Shown here piece after piece: positions 26,241 to 34,370 of a DNA stretch of 64,000 nucleotides. Numbering within the stretch: position 1 is the stretch's first letter; the number at the start of each line of letters is the position of its first letter. This DNA comes from an uncultured Clostridia bacterium. GTDB taxonomy: Bacteria; Bacillota; Clostridia; Christensenellales; CAG-138. The notes under the pieces are model-generated. The model saw only the letters and a list, made by a program, of their open reading frames with translations. It was not told the origin of the DNA and searched no databases. Location of the stretch: the NCBI GenBank assembly GCA_944336475.1, contig CALVLD010000003.1:56493-120492 (forward strand), written 5' to 3'. A program made the translations under genes and the position numbers.

Positions 26241-26274
26241 CCCTGCCCGACGGATGACGGGCAGGGCGTTTATT
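26241..26274. terminator. Bidirectional terminator between convergent genes
   Basis: CCCTGCCCG / CGGGCAGGG stem with an 8-base loop, followed by CGTTTATT, between the antiporter (+) and zinc-ribbon (-) genes. Confidence 0.8.
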
Positions 26275-26283
26275 GGGTGTTGT

Positions 26284-26682
26284 TTACAGCAGGTTGACCA
26301 TGCTTGTTGAAATATATGTATACTCGTAGATGATCCCGGTGACCAGGTTGCTAAACAGAGCGATCATAAGTATCACCGCCAGCAGTGAAAGCCCTATTGC
26401 GATTGCACTGATTATTATTCCGGCCTTGGCAAACGTTCTGCTCGACGTTGCAAACGCCTTTGCCTGATTGTAGGCTATTATGCTCAGGACAAGACCTATA
26501 ACGGGCATTACGAAGCTCAGCACAAACCCTGCTATCGAAAGAGTCTTGGCATCATCCTGGGGAGTCTCACGATGGTTATCCGAATATGCGGATTGGGGCT
26601 GGGCAGAATTCAGCCGCATGCCACAGTTGGGGCAGTAGGATGTGTTATCATCACATTGGAAACCGCAGTTTCTACAGAACAT
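26284..26682 (-). CDS. Zinc-ribbon membrane protein with DUF4190-like domain
   Basis: 132 residues. An N-terminal double-Cys zinc ribbon (FCRNCGFQ...YCPNCGMRL) is followed by a short polar linker, then two hydrophobic segments separated by a short loop with IAYNQAKAF, like DUF4190 proteins. Probably a small inner-membrane protein with a cytosolic zinc head; function unknown. ATG 26682 follows GGAGG. Its own promoter (26718-26746) lies between it and the candidate small RNA, which is on the same strand upstream. Confidence 0.8.
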   Translation of the reverse strand: MFCRNCGFQCDDNTSYCPNCGMRLNSAQPQSAYSDNHRETPQDDAKTLSIAGFVLSFVMPVIGLVLSIIAYNQAKAFATSSRTFAKAGIIISAIAIGLSLLAVILMIALFSNLVTGIIYEYTYISTSMVNLL

Positions 26683-26717
26683 AGCTGTTTACCTCCACAT
26701 GGAATTACACTATGTTC

Positions 26718-26746
26718 AGTCTACTACAGAACTGCGGAAGTGTCAA
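26718..26746 (-). promoter_or_regulatory. Promoter for the zinc-ribbon membrane protein
   Basis: Minus strand TTGACA (26746-26741), 17 bases, TAGACT (26723-26718), about 36 bases before the start codon. Confidence 0.7.
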
Positions 26747-26756
26747 TACCCCTGCC

Positions 26757-26857
26757 AAAACACAGCAAGACCCGTGCGGGGGTAACACGGGTCTACTGTA
26801 TAATATCAGAAAGGTGGTTTCCACGAGCTTCGGGCTCCTCGCTCCCGTCGCTCTACA
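26757..26857 (-). ncRNA. Candidate small RNA with anti-Shine-Dalgarno segment (unit 2)
   Basis: Starts about ten bases after the ECF-like site. Order on the minus strand: hairpin GAGC..GGG / CCC..GCTC, an open stretch GGAAACCACCTTTCTGATATT, and a terminal hairpin GACCCGTG / CACGGGTC followed by TTGCTGTGTTTT. CCACCTTTCTGAT is complementary to strong ribosome binding sites and matches CCTCCTTCTGAT in unit 1 (7878-7985). No protein is encoded. Ends before the separate promoter of the downstream gene. Confidence 0.5.
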
Positions 26858-26862
26858 CATAT

Positions 26863-26889
26863 AACGCAGCAAGCATGGAAAAGGTTCCC
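26863..26889 (-). promoter_or_regulatory. Putative ECF-sigma promoter (site 3 of 4)
   Basis: Minus strand GGGAACCTTT (26889-26880), 11 bases, TGCGTT (26868-26863). Identical spacing to sites at 7846, 10014 and 56368. Confidence 0.65.
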
Positions 26890-26919
26890 GGTTTTTTAAA
26901 ATTTTTTGAAAATTTATTA

Positions 26920-26948
26920 TTGCAATGTGGCTCCGGTTATGCTATCAT
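26920..26948 (+). promoter_or_regulatory. Promoter for SAM riboswitch-metK
   Basis: TTGCAA (26920-26925), 17 bases, TATCAT (26943-26948), about 20 bases before the aptamer. It is divergent from ECF-like site 3, with the two -35 regions about 30 bases apart. Confidence 0.7.
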
Positions 26949-26966
26949 ACCTGCAATCGAATACTG

Positions 26967-27135
26967 CCTTATCAAGAGTGGCTGAGGGAACGGCCCTGAG
27001 ACGCCACGGCAACCTGCCGATATTATCGGGCAAGGTGCCAATTCCGACGGCGAGACCTTCATGTAGGGTCTTGGTCGTAAGATGAGCGCATGACGGAATA
27101 CCTCGGGCGTTCAGATGCGAACGTCCTTTATTTTT
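26967..27135 (+). promoter_or_regulatory. SAM-I riboswitch (S-box) of metK
   Basis: The conserved blocks CTTATCAAGAGTGGCTGAGG, GAGACGCCACGGCAACC, AAGGTGCCAATTCC and GTAAGATGAG are present in order (26968-27086). A terminator follows: GGGCGTTC / GAACGTCC with TTTATTTTT (27105-27135). High SAM should end transcription before metK. Confidence 0.96.
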
Positions 27136-27183
27136 GCGGATCTCAGGCAGTTTTGATTGAAAACAGGAAAGGATTTCGAAAAG

Positions 27184-28353
27184 ATGGAAAGAGCGAAAAG
27201 ACTGTTTACCTCCGAGTCGGTCACGGAGGGACACCCCGACAAAGTTTGCGACTGCATTGCCGATACCGTGCTAGATGCCATGCTGACTAATGACCCAAGC
27301 TCCCGAGTTGCCTGCGAGTGTGCCGCAACTACTGGCATGGTAATGGTGATGGGCGAGGTGACCACGGACTGCTACATTGACATTCCCAAGCTCGTGCGTG
27401 ACGTCGTGCTGAGCATCGGATACGATAAGCCCGAATACGGCTTTGACGGGCATGCTCTTGCGGTCATATCCGCCATAAACGGACAGTCTCCCGACATTGC
27501 GATGGGCGTTGACAAGAGCTATGAGGCCAAGCACGGCGAGGCCGACCCCATGGACATCGGTGCAGGCGACCAGGGCATGATGTTTGGCTTTGCCTGCGAT
27601 GAGACCCCTGAGCTCATGCCCCTGCCCATTTCGCTTGCACACAGGCTCGCCCACAGGCTGACCGACGTCCGCAAGAGCGGACAGCTCCCCTATCTGCGTC
27701 CCGACGGCAAGAGTCAGGTCACCATAGAGTACGAGGGAGACAGGCCGGTTCGGGTGGACACCATCGTCGTATCCGCACAGCATGACCCCGATGTGGACAT
27801 GGATAGACTCAGCGCCGATATCCGCAGGAATGTGATCGAGCGCATACTGCCCGCCGAGCTTGTGGATGACGCCACCCGCGTGTTTGTAAACCCCACCGGC
27901 CGCTTTGTTACGGGCGGCCCTCACGGGGACAGCGGTCTTACCGGGCGCAAGATAATAGTCGATACATACGGCGGCTATGCCCGTCACGGCGGCGGCAGCT
28001 TCTCCGGCAAGGATCCCACCAAGGTGGATCGTTCCGCCGCATATGCCGCCCGTTATGCTGCAAAGAACATAGTTGCGCAGGGCTTCGCCCGCCGCTGCGA
28101 GATACAGCTTGCCTATGCAATAGGCGTGGCGCATCCTGTCTCCGTCCGAGTGGACACCTTCGGCACGGGCGTTATGCCCGATGAGAATCTCGAAGCGATG
28201 CTCGTGAGAAGCTTTGACCTGAGACCGGCGGCAATAATAGAGAGGCTCGGCCTTCGCCGTCCCATTTACCGCGCCACGGCCGCATACGGTCATTTTGGGC
28301 GCACGGACGCCTCGTTCCCGTGGGAGAACACGGATCTGATATTCCATGACTGA
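27184..28353 (+). CDS. metK: S-adenosylmethionine synthetase
   Basis: Makes SAM from methionine and ATP. Hallmarks: [17 protein letters not shown] at the start, [15 protein letters not shown] (binding motif GAGDQG), the phosphate loop [19 protein letters not shown]. 389 residues, usual length. The frame opens at 27157, but ATG 27184 is chosen because AGGAAAGGA precedes it and homologues start here. Controlled by the SAM-I riboswitch upstream. Its end overlaps the start of the following lipoprotein gene by 8 bases. Confidence 0.96.
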   Translation: MERAKRLFTSESVTEGHPDKVCDCIADTVLDAMLTNDPSSRVACECAATTGMVMVMGEVTTDCYIDIPKLVRDVVLSIGYDKPEYGFDGHALAVISAINGQSPDIAMGVDKSYEAKHGEADPMDIGAGDQGMMFGFACDETPELMPLPISLAHRLAHRLTDVRKSGQLPYLRPDGKSQVTIEYEGDRPVRVDTIVVSAQHDPDVDMDRLSADIRRNVIERILPAELVDDATRVFVNPTGRFVTGGPHGDSGLTGRKIIVDTYGGYARHGGGSFSGKDPTKVDRSAAYAARYAAKNIVAQGFARRCEIQLAYAIGVAHPVSVRVDTFGTGVMPDENLEAMLVRSFDLRPAAIIERLGLRRPIYRATAAYGHFGRTDASFPWENTDLIFHD

Positions 28354-29413
28354 CAGGCGCAGCATATCAAGGGCAATTTGTGCTGTGGCTTTGTGCATAT
28401 GCACGGCACCGGCACTGTCTTCATGCGTCGTCTCCGATGCGCCCCTGCCCAAGAATTCGCCCGAAGCCACTGCGGCGGTCTCCACGGTGATACCCACATC
28501 CGCATCTGCATCTACGCCATCTGTGACCGATACGGCGGATCGATACGAAATTGATTATCACATCGCCCCTCCGCTGTTGGTCGAAACCGTTGGTGAGGAC
28601 GTAATATGCTCCGCCCAAACCGTGACAGACGCATTCCTCGAGGGGATTTCTGCGGCATACATAGGCACGGGGTATGACGAGGTGTATTTTGAGCTGCTCC
28701 GCACGGCGCTGCACGCCATGTGTCCTCCGTTTTTTGCGTTTACATCGTGGGGATATGATTCCTATGATGCCGCAGCTGGGATTTTAAGCTGGGAGACCAA
28801 CGTTTCCTGCAGCGAGCTGAGCTTGATACTTGCCGGGTTTTCGGACACAGTGGCGGAGTATATGTCGGAGATACGCAAAGGTGACATCCCAGAGATGCGT
28901 GCGGCGCTCATATATCACGCCTTCACGCTCGACGCAGCTTATGACAGCGACACAGACGCCGTATCCGACGCCGAGCTCGTCCTCAGAACATCAGCCTACA
29001 ACGCAATAACAAACCACACCGGGATATGCACATCGTTCTCGTTCGGGCTGGCGTTTCTGTTTGCGCAAGCCGGCATTGACTGTGTGCCCGTCAAGAGCAC
29101 GGGCGCGCCGCTTGGCGACCACGGCATGACCCTTGTCAATTTTGACGGCAAGTACAGCTACTGCGATGCGACATGGGATATGGGCGGAACGTTTCAGTTC
29201 TTCTGCAGCTCATCCGAGGAACGCTCTGATTTTTTTCCTCCGGAGACCATGAGCATGTACGACGGAGCCCCCATCCCCTATACGGTGTATGACGGCAGAT
29301 TCGATACACTGCATGGACGCTTTTACGATTTTGAGCTTGAGCTCGTCGATCATGAGCGGCAGTTGCTGGTGTTCCGCCACGCAGAAGGTGTGATAAACAT
29401 CGACATCGACTGA
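28346..29413 (+). CDS. Lipoprotein with transglutaminase-like domain
   Basis: 355 residues. Signal peptide with lipobox LSSC (about residue 27), a Ser/Thr-rich spacer, then a transglutaminase-like fold: catalytic Cys in [12 protein letters not shown], His in GDHGMTLV, Asp in [10 protein letters not shown], so the Cys-His-Asp triad is intact. Probably a surface cysteine peptidase or cross-linking enzyme; partner unknown. The start overlaps metK by 8 bases, so it may be translated by coupling and partly share SAM control. Confidence 0.82.
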   Translation: MTDRRSISRAICAVALCICTAPALSSCVVSDAPLPKNSPEATAAVSTVIPTSASASTPSVTDTADRYEIDYHIAPPLLVETVGEDVICSAQTVTDAFLEGISAAYIGTGYDEVYFELLRTALHAMCPPFFAFTSWGYDSYDAAAGILSWETNVSCSELSLILAGFSDTVAEYMSEIRKGDIPEMRAALIYHAFTLDAAYDSDTDAVSDAELVLRTSAYNAITNHTGICTSFSFGLAFLFAQAGIDCVPVKSTGAPLGDHGMTLVNFDGKYSYCDATWDMGGTFQFFCSSSEERSDFFPPETMSMYDGAPIPYTVYDGRFDTLHGRFYDFELELVDHERQLLVFRHAEGVINIDID

Positions 29414-32029
29414 TCATTTGGTGTCGAACCAGCTATGCCCCCTTGCAACATCCGCAACGAGCGGCACCGAGAGGCGTGTACGCTTTGCGACTGCGGCGGT
29501 ATCCTGCGGCTCCCCCTCCACGGTGGAAGCTATCATGCACTCGTGCAGTATACGGGAGACCTCCTCCGCCTCATCCTCGGGACAGTCGATTATAAGCTCG
29601 TCGTGTATCTGCAGCACGAGCTTTGCACGGAACCCCTTGAGCTTTCGCCACACACGAACCATTGCAAGTTTGATTATGTCAGCCGCACTGCCCTGCACCG
29701 GCATGTTCATGGCCACACGCTCGCCGAACGAACGGGTGTTGTAGTTGCCCGATTTAAGCTCCGGCAGCTCCCTGCGCCTGCCCGTGACGGTGACGGCATA
29801 GCCGTGACTCCTGCCGTCCTCGACGGCATTCTTCATATAGTCACGAACCCCGGTACAGCGTTCCAGATAGCGTGTGATGTACTCCTTGGCACGGTAGCGA
29901 GGTATGCCCAACTGTGAGGCAAGCCCAAACTCGCTTATGCCGTACACTATGCCAAAGTTGACCGCCTTGGCTGCGGAGCGCATCTCTCTGGTGACCTCGT
30001 CCCTGGGGACGCCAAACACCTCCGAAGCAGTGCCCGTGTGGATGTCCGCCCCGGTTGTGAACGCCTCTTTGAAAGTCCTGTCTTGGGAAAGATGGGCAAG
30101 CACACGAAGCTCTATCTGGGAATAGTCCGCACCGACAAGCACATTGCCGTCGCTTGCGACAAACGCACGGCGTATCTCCCTGCCCTGCTCTGTGCGGACG
30201 GGTATGTTTTGCAGGTTGGGCTCCGCAGAGGATATCCTGCCCGTGGCGGTTACGTTCTGGTTGAATGTTGTGTGTATGCGCCCGTCGGGGCCTATCTTGG
30301 CTATCATGGCGTCGATGAATGTGGACTTCAGCTTGGACAGAAAGCGATATTCGAGTATCACATCTATTATGGGATCAAAGCCGGAGAGCGATTCGAGCAC
30401 CTCGGCGTCGGTGGAATAGCCCGTTTTGGTCTTTTTCTGCGGCGGCAGCTTCCTTTCCTCGAACAGTACCACCGAGAGCTGCTTGGGCGAGAGTATGTTA
30501 AAGCTATGACCTGCGAGCTCATACGCCTGTTCCTCCAGCTGCTCCATGCGAACACGCATCGCCTCGCCCTGCGCTTTGAGCACCTCGGCATCGACGGCAA
30601 AGCCCGTCTGCTCCATTGAGAACAGCACCGTGACGAGCGGAAGCTCCACACCGTAGTAGAGCTCCCTCATTCCCTTTTCGGTCAACCTGCCATCGAGCAG
30701 GTGATAGAGCTGCATCACCGCCTCGGCATTCTTCAGCTCCATGCCCATGGATAACGTGAGCGCATCAAGCGTCTTTGCCGGATTGATGGCATTCAGCAGA
30801 TAATCGGCAACTGTGATGTCAAATGCGAGCCCATTGAGCTCAACTCCGCACCGTGCAAGCTGGGTCATCAGCTTTTTGGCGTCGAACACTATCTTTTTTA
30901 TGCTATCATTCCGCAATGCCGGAGCAAGTGCGGAGTATATCTCCTCCGGCAGCAGCCCCTCTTCCAGAAGATTGCCGCCGGTAAATATCTCGAAGCTGTG
31001 CCCCGTATCTGCGACGACCGTGAGCGTGTCGGCGGCATGGATGGCTATCATCCCGGCGCCGGCTATGGTCTTTGCCGCTGCGTCAAGCTCCGCAGCAGTG
31101 CGTACGGGCACCTTATCATAGCTCTGCGCCGGGGGCTGCGGCTCCTCACCAGGGGGCGTTTCGGCATCTGAGAGCGCCCTTATTCTTGCAATATTGGCAC
31201 GGAGGCCGTATTTACCCAATGTCCCCAATCCGCCCGAAAGCCGCTCCTTTGAAAACCTGCAGTCATCAATGCCCATTTCCACGGGTGCGCTGCGGCATAT
31301 GGCGCCTATCTCATAGCTCATGCGTGCGGAATCCGCACCCTCGATGAGCTTCCTCTGCAGTGCGCCCTTCTCGTTGGCGGCGTTTGAAAGCACATTCTCA
31401 ACATTGCCGTACTTGGCGAGGAGGTTGAGCGCAGTCTTTTCGCCCACTCCCTTTATGCCGGGGATGTTATCCGAACTGTCGCCCATGAGCGCCTTAAGGT
31501 CTATCATCTGCGCAGGAGTAAGTCCGTAGTCCTCCTCAAGTTTTGCCTCGTCATACTCGACCGTTTCGGAGATGCCCTTCCTGGTGAGCATCACATGCGT
31601 ATCTTTGGAAACGAGCTGAAGCGCATCCCTGTCGCCCGTGACTATGAGCGTTTGGATACCCCTCTCCCCTGCCATGCGTGCGAACGTACCGAGTATATCG
31701 TCTGCCTCGTAGCGAAAGCACTCGCACACTGCTATGCCCAACGCTTCCAATATCTCCTTGAGCGCGGGAAACTGCGGACGCAGATCCTCCGGCGTTTCAC
31801 GCCTGCCGGCCTTGTACTCGGCATATGTGTCATGGCGGAACGTGCCGCCGTGCATATCAAAAGCGACGAGCATATAGTCCGGCTCACGCTCAATGAGCTT
31901 GACGAGCATTGCCGTAAACCCGTGGAGCGCATTGGTGGGCACACCGTCACGGCTGGTCATTGCAGTCTGTATGGCGTAATACGCCCTGTGCATTAGGGAA
32001 TTGCCGTCTATTGCAATAAATGTCTTCAT
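29414..32029 (-). CDS. polA: DNA polymerase I
   Basis: 871 residues. N-terminal 5'-3' exonuclease (FIAIDGNSLMHRAYYA; VTGDRDALQLV; GIKGVGEKTALNLL), central 3'-5' exonuclease-like domain, and the polymerase domain with motif A VGADYSQIELRVLAHLSQD, motif B RSAAKAVNFGIVYG and motif C LQIHDELIID. The central domain lacks the DxE of active proofreading (the strand reads MIAIHAADTL), as in Bacillus Pol I, so proofreading is probably absent. ATG 32029 overlaps the upstream stop by one base. Role: Okazaki fragment processing and repair. Confidence 0.96.
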   Translation of the reverse strand: MKTFIAIDGNSLMHRAYYAIQTAMTSRDGVPTNALHGFTAMLVKLIEREPDYMLVAFDMHGGTFRHDTYAEYKAGRRETPEDLRPQFPALKEILEALGIAVCECFRYEADDILGTFARMAGERGIQTLIVTGDRDALQLVSKDTHVMLTRKGISETVEYDEAKLEEDYGLTPAQMIDLKALMGDSSDNIPGIKGVGEKTALNLLAKYGNVENVLSNAANEKGALQRKLIEGADSARMSYEIGAICRSAPVEMGIDDCRFSKERLSGGLGTLGKYGLRANIARIRALSDAETPPGEEPQPPAQSYDKVPVRTAAELDAAAKTIAGAGMIAIHAADTLTVVADTGHSFEIFTGGNLLEEGLLPEEIYSALAPALRNDSIKKIVFDAKKLMTQLARCGVELNGLAFDITVADYLLNAINPAKTLDALTLSMGMELKNAEAVMQLYHLLDGRLTEKGMRELYYGVELPLVTVLFSMEQTGFAVDAEVLKAQGEAMRVRMEQLEEQAYELAGHSFNILSPKQLSVVLFEERKLPPQKKTKTGYSTDAEVLESLSGFDPIIDVILEYRFLSKLKSTFIDAMIAKIGPDGRIHTTFNQNVTATGRISSAEPNLQNIPVRTEQGREIRRAFVASDGNVLVGADYSQIELRVLAHLSQDRTFKEAFTTGADIHTGTASEVFGVPRDEVTREMRSAAKAVNFGIVYGISEFGLASQLGIPRYRAKEYITRYLERCTGVRDYMKNAVEDGRSHGYAVTVTGRRRELPELKSGNYNTRSFGERVAMNMPVQGSAADIIKLAMVRVWRKLKGFRAKLVLQIHDELIIDCPEDEAEEVSRILHECMIASTVEGEPQDTAAVAKRTRLSVPLVADVARGHSWFDTK

Positions 32030-32802
32030 CACATCACCCCGAAAAGCTTTATGCTCCCGAATATCCCGATGGCGGTGGTGACCGAGAGCAGCGTGCCCAT
32101 TATGTAGTATTCCGCAAACGTCTTATTGTCAAGCGCGCGGAACCGTGCTATGGATTTTGCCGTGAACACGAGCGCTATTGCAGCATACTGCCCGAGGGAG
32201 AGCAGCACGGCGGCCAGCAGACGCTCCAACGCGCCTATGTATCCGCCTGCTCGCAGCGTGCTGCAGTCAACCGGCGGCCCTGCGGCATTGTCGGCATCGT
32301 CGGGCTTTACCGGCTCCAGCAGTTTTTTTATGAATACGTTTGCAGGCTTTATCACGGCAAGCGCAAGCGCAGCATATGAGAGCATGACGTAGAGATCTAT
32401 CCCGAACGCCTCCTCCACCCATGCGGAAAAGCCCGGCTCGGTCACAGTGAGCTCCGATGTCACCACGGCCGATGTCGCTAGCATTATGAGTAGGTGGAGT
32501 ATCTGATCCACAACAAATGCCGTGCGGTCGCCCCTTACAGTCAGCACCCCTCTCTTTGCGGAGGTGTTGAGTATTATCTGCTTGACTATGTCTATCACCG
32601 CATGGGTTACGGCGCATACCAATACCGCCCATGCATAGCCGCCGCCCAGAAGCAGCATTGAGAGCCCAAGCACCGCCGCATATATCGCAGCGTGTATCAC
32701 CACATAGCCTATGGAACGTGATTTTCGTACAGCAAGGCACATGGGCTGAAGGTAGTAGTCCCCCAGTATGTGCGAGAGAAACAGCATTGTGAATACCGCC
32801 AT
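32029..32802 (-). CDS. DUF3307 membrane protein (SatE-like)
   Basis: 257 residues, about six membrane segments. The N-terminal LFLSHILGDYYLQP and VTHAVIDIVKQ are the DUF3307 hallmark; the His/Asp residues sit near membrane ends. Encoded one base after a SatD-family gene, the pairing seen for SatD/SatE in streptococci, where the locus was linked to acid tolerance. The polA start overlaps its stop, so polA may be translationally coupled to it. Confidence 0.8.
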   Translation of the reverse strand: MAVFTMLFLSHILGDYYLQPMCLAVRKSRSIGYVVIHAAIYAAVLGLSMLLLGGGYAWAVLVCAVTHAVIDIVKQIILNTSAKRGVLTVRGDRTAFVVDQILHLLIMLATSAVVTSELTVTEPGFSAWVEEAFGIDLYVMLSYAALALAVIKPANVFIKKLLEPVKPDDADNAAGPPVDCSTLRAGGYIGALERLLAAVLLSLGQYAAIALVFTAKSIARFRALDNKTFAEYYIMGTLLSVTTAIGIFGSIKLFGVM

Positions 32803-32803
32803 G

Positions 32804-33457
32804 TTAACCCCCGGTAAGTTGTTTTAGACGCTTTGAAATGTATTTTATGCCTACAGCATACGCCTTGTAGTCCGCAGAGGCAAGCTGTAGGCTCACCGCA
32901 CCCTGCGTTATGCCGAACATATCGGCAAGCTCCCTTTGGCGCATACGCTTGCCGCATAGCTCCGAGCCGAGCATGAGCGTGCACATATTGAGCTGTCTGC
33001 CGGTCATTGAGCCGGCTATGGAGTTCGTGAGCAGTGCAACGGTGTTCAGCTCCTCATCCACGGCGTCGCTGCCCGTGCATATGCATAAGCGGCTGCCCGG
33101 GTGCTCCTTCATGATGTTCATGGCCTTCCTTGCATTGTAGAACGCAGGGCCGTCCGCACCCAGTGCCGCACTGCTGTTTATGACTGTGGTTATACTGCCC
33201 ATGCCTATCGCATACCGTATGGAAACGCACCGCACGGAGTTCATGACGGATATGACGGCGGACATGGGGTCGCCCGAGCTGTGCATTAGCCCTTGAAACT
33301 CATCCCCCAGCGTTATCACAAAGCCTGCGGCTATGTCATCAGCCATGCTTGCATTGACCGCTGCGAGACTGTTTGCGAGCTCGTCCTGTGCAGCTCTGCG
33401 TAATGAAGGCTCCATGCCCCGCGAGTTCACCATATCGCCTATCACGGCAAAATACAC
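32804..33457 (-). CDS. satD: SatD-family protein with C-terminal helix-turn-helix
   Basis: 217 residues. N-terminal YFAVIGDMVNSRGM and GFVITLGDEFQGLM are typical of the SatD family (a nucleotide-cyclase-like fold is suggested by IGDMVNSR and the GDEFQ loop, but no catalytic activity is known). The C-terminus, about 165-215, reads as a helix-turn-helix (RELADMFGITQGAVSLQL). GTG 33457 follows GGGAGG. Upstream are its promoter and two 21-base palindromes that could be its own binding sites. Probable partner: the DUF3307 protein encoded next. Confidence 0.8.
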   Translation of the reverse strand: MYFAVIGDMVNSRGMEPSLRRAAQDELANSLAAVNASMADDIAAGFVITLGDEFQGLMHSSGDPMSAVISVMNSVRCVSIRYAIGMGSITTVINSSAALGADGPAFYNARKAMNIMKEHPGSRLCICTGSDAVDEELNTVALLTNSIAGSMTGRQLNMCTLMLGSELCGKRMRQRELADMFGITQGAVSLQLASADYKAYAVGIKYISKRLKQLTGG

Positions 33458-33515
33458 AAAAAACCTCCCATCAGCTCAAGAATAAGCCTATGATATAATT
33501 ATACCCTGCGATATT

Positions 33516-33544
33516 ATTATACCATATCCGGAGGCCGATTTCAA
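33516..33544 (-). promoter_or_regulatory. Promoter for satD-DUF3307(-polA)
   Basis: Minus strand TTGAAA (33544-33539), 17 bases, TATAAT (33521-33516). A second TATAAT-like box lies near 33495. Confidence 0.7.
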
Positions 33545-33558
33545 TATAAATCCAATAA

Positions 33559-33607
33559 CTAATATTTAGTGGATATTAGTATTTTTCTAATATTATGTCG
33601 ATATTGG
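33559..33607 (-). promoter_or_regulatory. Two tandem 21-base palindromic operator-like sites
   Basis: CTAATAT-N7-ATATTAG at 33559-33579 and CTAATAT-N7-ATATTGG at 33587-33607, centres 28 bases apart, with a third half-site-like TTAATATTTAG near 33615. They lie just upstream of the satD -35 box, a position more typical of an activator. The SatD HTH is the obvious candidate binder, but this is not shown. Confidence 0.55.
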
Positions 33608-33622
33608 TATATGGGTTAATAT

Positions 33623-34360
33623 TTAGTCCACGCCTCTCAGCCCGACCTCGCCAAAATACGGTCGCACGGCATCGGCAAAGGCGTGCAGCTCGTTCCCGTC
33701 AAACTCCGCCAGGAGGGCAATGGGCGGTGGGCAGCCGTCCTCCACACTTCGCAGCCGCTTGCATATGAGCATATCCGAATCACGGAATGCCTGTATGAAA
33801 TAGCGTTTTGCCCCACGGAGCCACTCGCCTATCGCAATGAATCCGTCACGGGTGATTAGCCCCTTCGCCGCCGTGGTACGAAACTCATAATCCACTCCGC
33901 AGCTCATTATATGCCTGACGCTCTCCTCTATCGGAGCGGCGTCGAACACACGCAGCCCTACGGCGCGGGCATACTCACCCAAGGGAGCCTTTATATCCAT
34001 TGCGATGTAGTCGACAAGCCCCATGGCGGTCAGCCGCTTGAGCCTCTCGGGGAAGTATCCGTTGGTATCAAGCTTTATGAGATAGCCGAGGCTGCGTATG
34101 TCGGTCATCAGCGCCTCTATATCGGGGTTAAGGAGCGGTTCTCCTCCCGTTATGCACACGCCGTCAAGTATGCCCTGACGCTTTTTAAGAAAGCGGAAGA
34201 GCTCCTCACTTGCTATAAGGGGCTCGTCCGCAGGGGCAAGCACCAGACCCGCATTCTGGCAGAAGGGGCAGCGGAAATTGCATCCGCCTAAGAATATCGT
34301 ACACGCCACCTTGCCCGGAAAGTCAAGCAGCGTGGTCTTTTGAAGTCCGTTTATGAGCAT
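33623..34360 (-). CDS. Anaerobic ribonucleotide reductase activating protein-like radical SAM enzyme
   Basis: 245 residues. LLDFPGKVACTIFLGGCNFRCPFCQN carries the CxxxCxxC cluster motif (C-NFR-C-PF-C) of radical SAM proteins in the NrdG2/PflA-like subgroup; GGEPLLNPD follows. It would bind a 4Fe-4S cluster and SAM to make a glycyl radical on a partner enzyme, or act on another target; no nrdD or pfl gene is in the window. ATG 34360 is 10 bases after the htrA stop and follows GGAGCGG; TTG 34381 is unlikely. Confidence 0.85.
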   Translation of the reverse strand: MLINGLQKTTLLDFPGKVACTIFLGGCNFRCPFCQNAGLVLAPADEPLIASEELFRFLKKRQGILDGVCITGGEPLLNPDIEALMTDIRSLGYLIKLDTNGYFPERLKRLTAMGLVDYIAMDIKAPLGEYARAVGLRVFDAAPIEESVRHIMSCGVDYEFRTTAAKGLITRDGFIAIGEWLRGAKRYFIQAFRDSDMLICKRLRSVEDGCPPPIALLAEFDGNELHAFADAVRPYFGEVGLRGVD

Positions 34361-34370
34361 ATCCGCTCCG

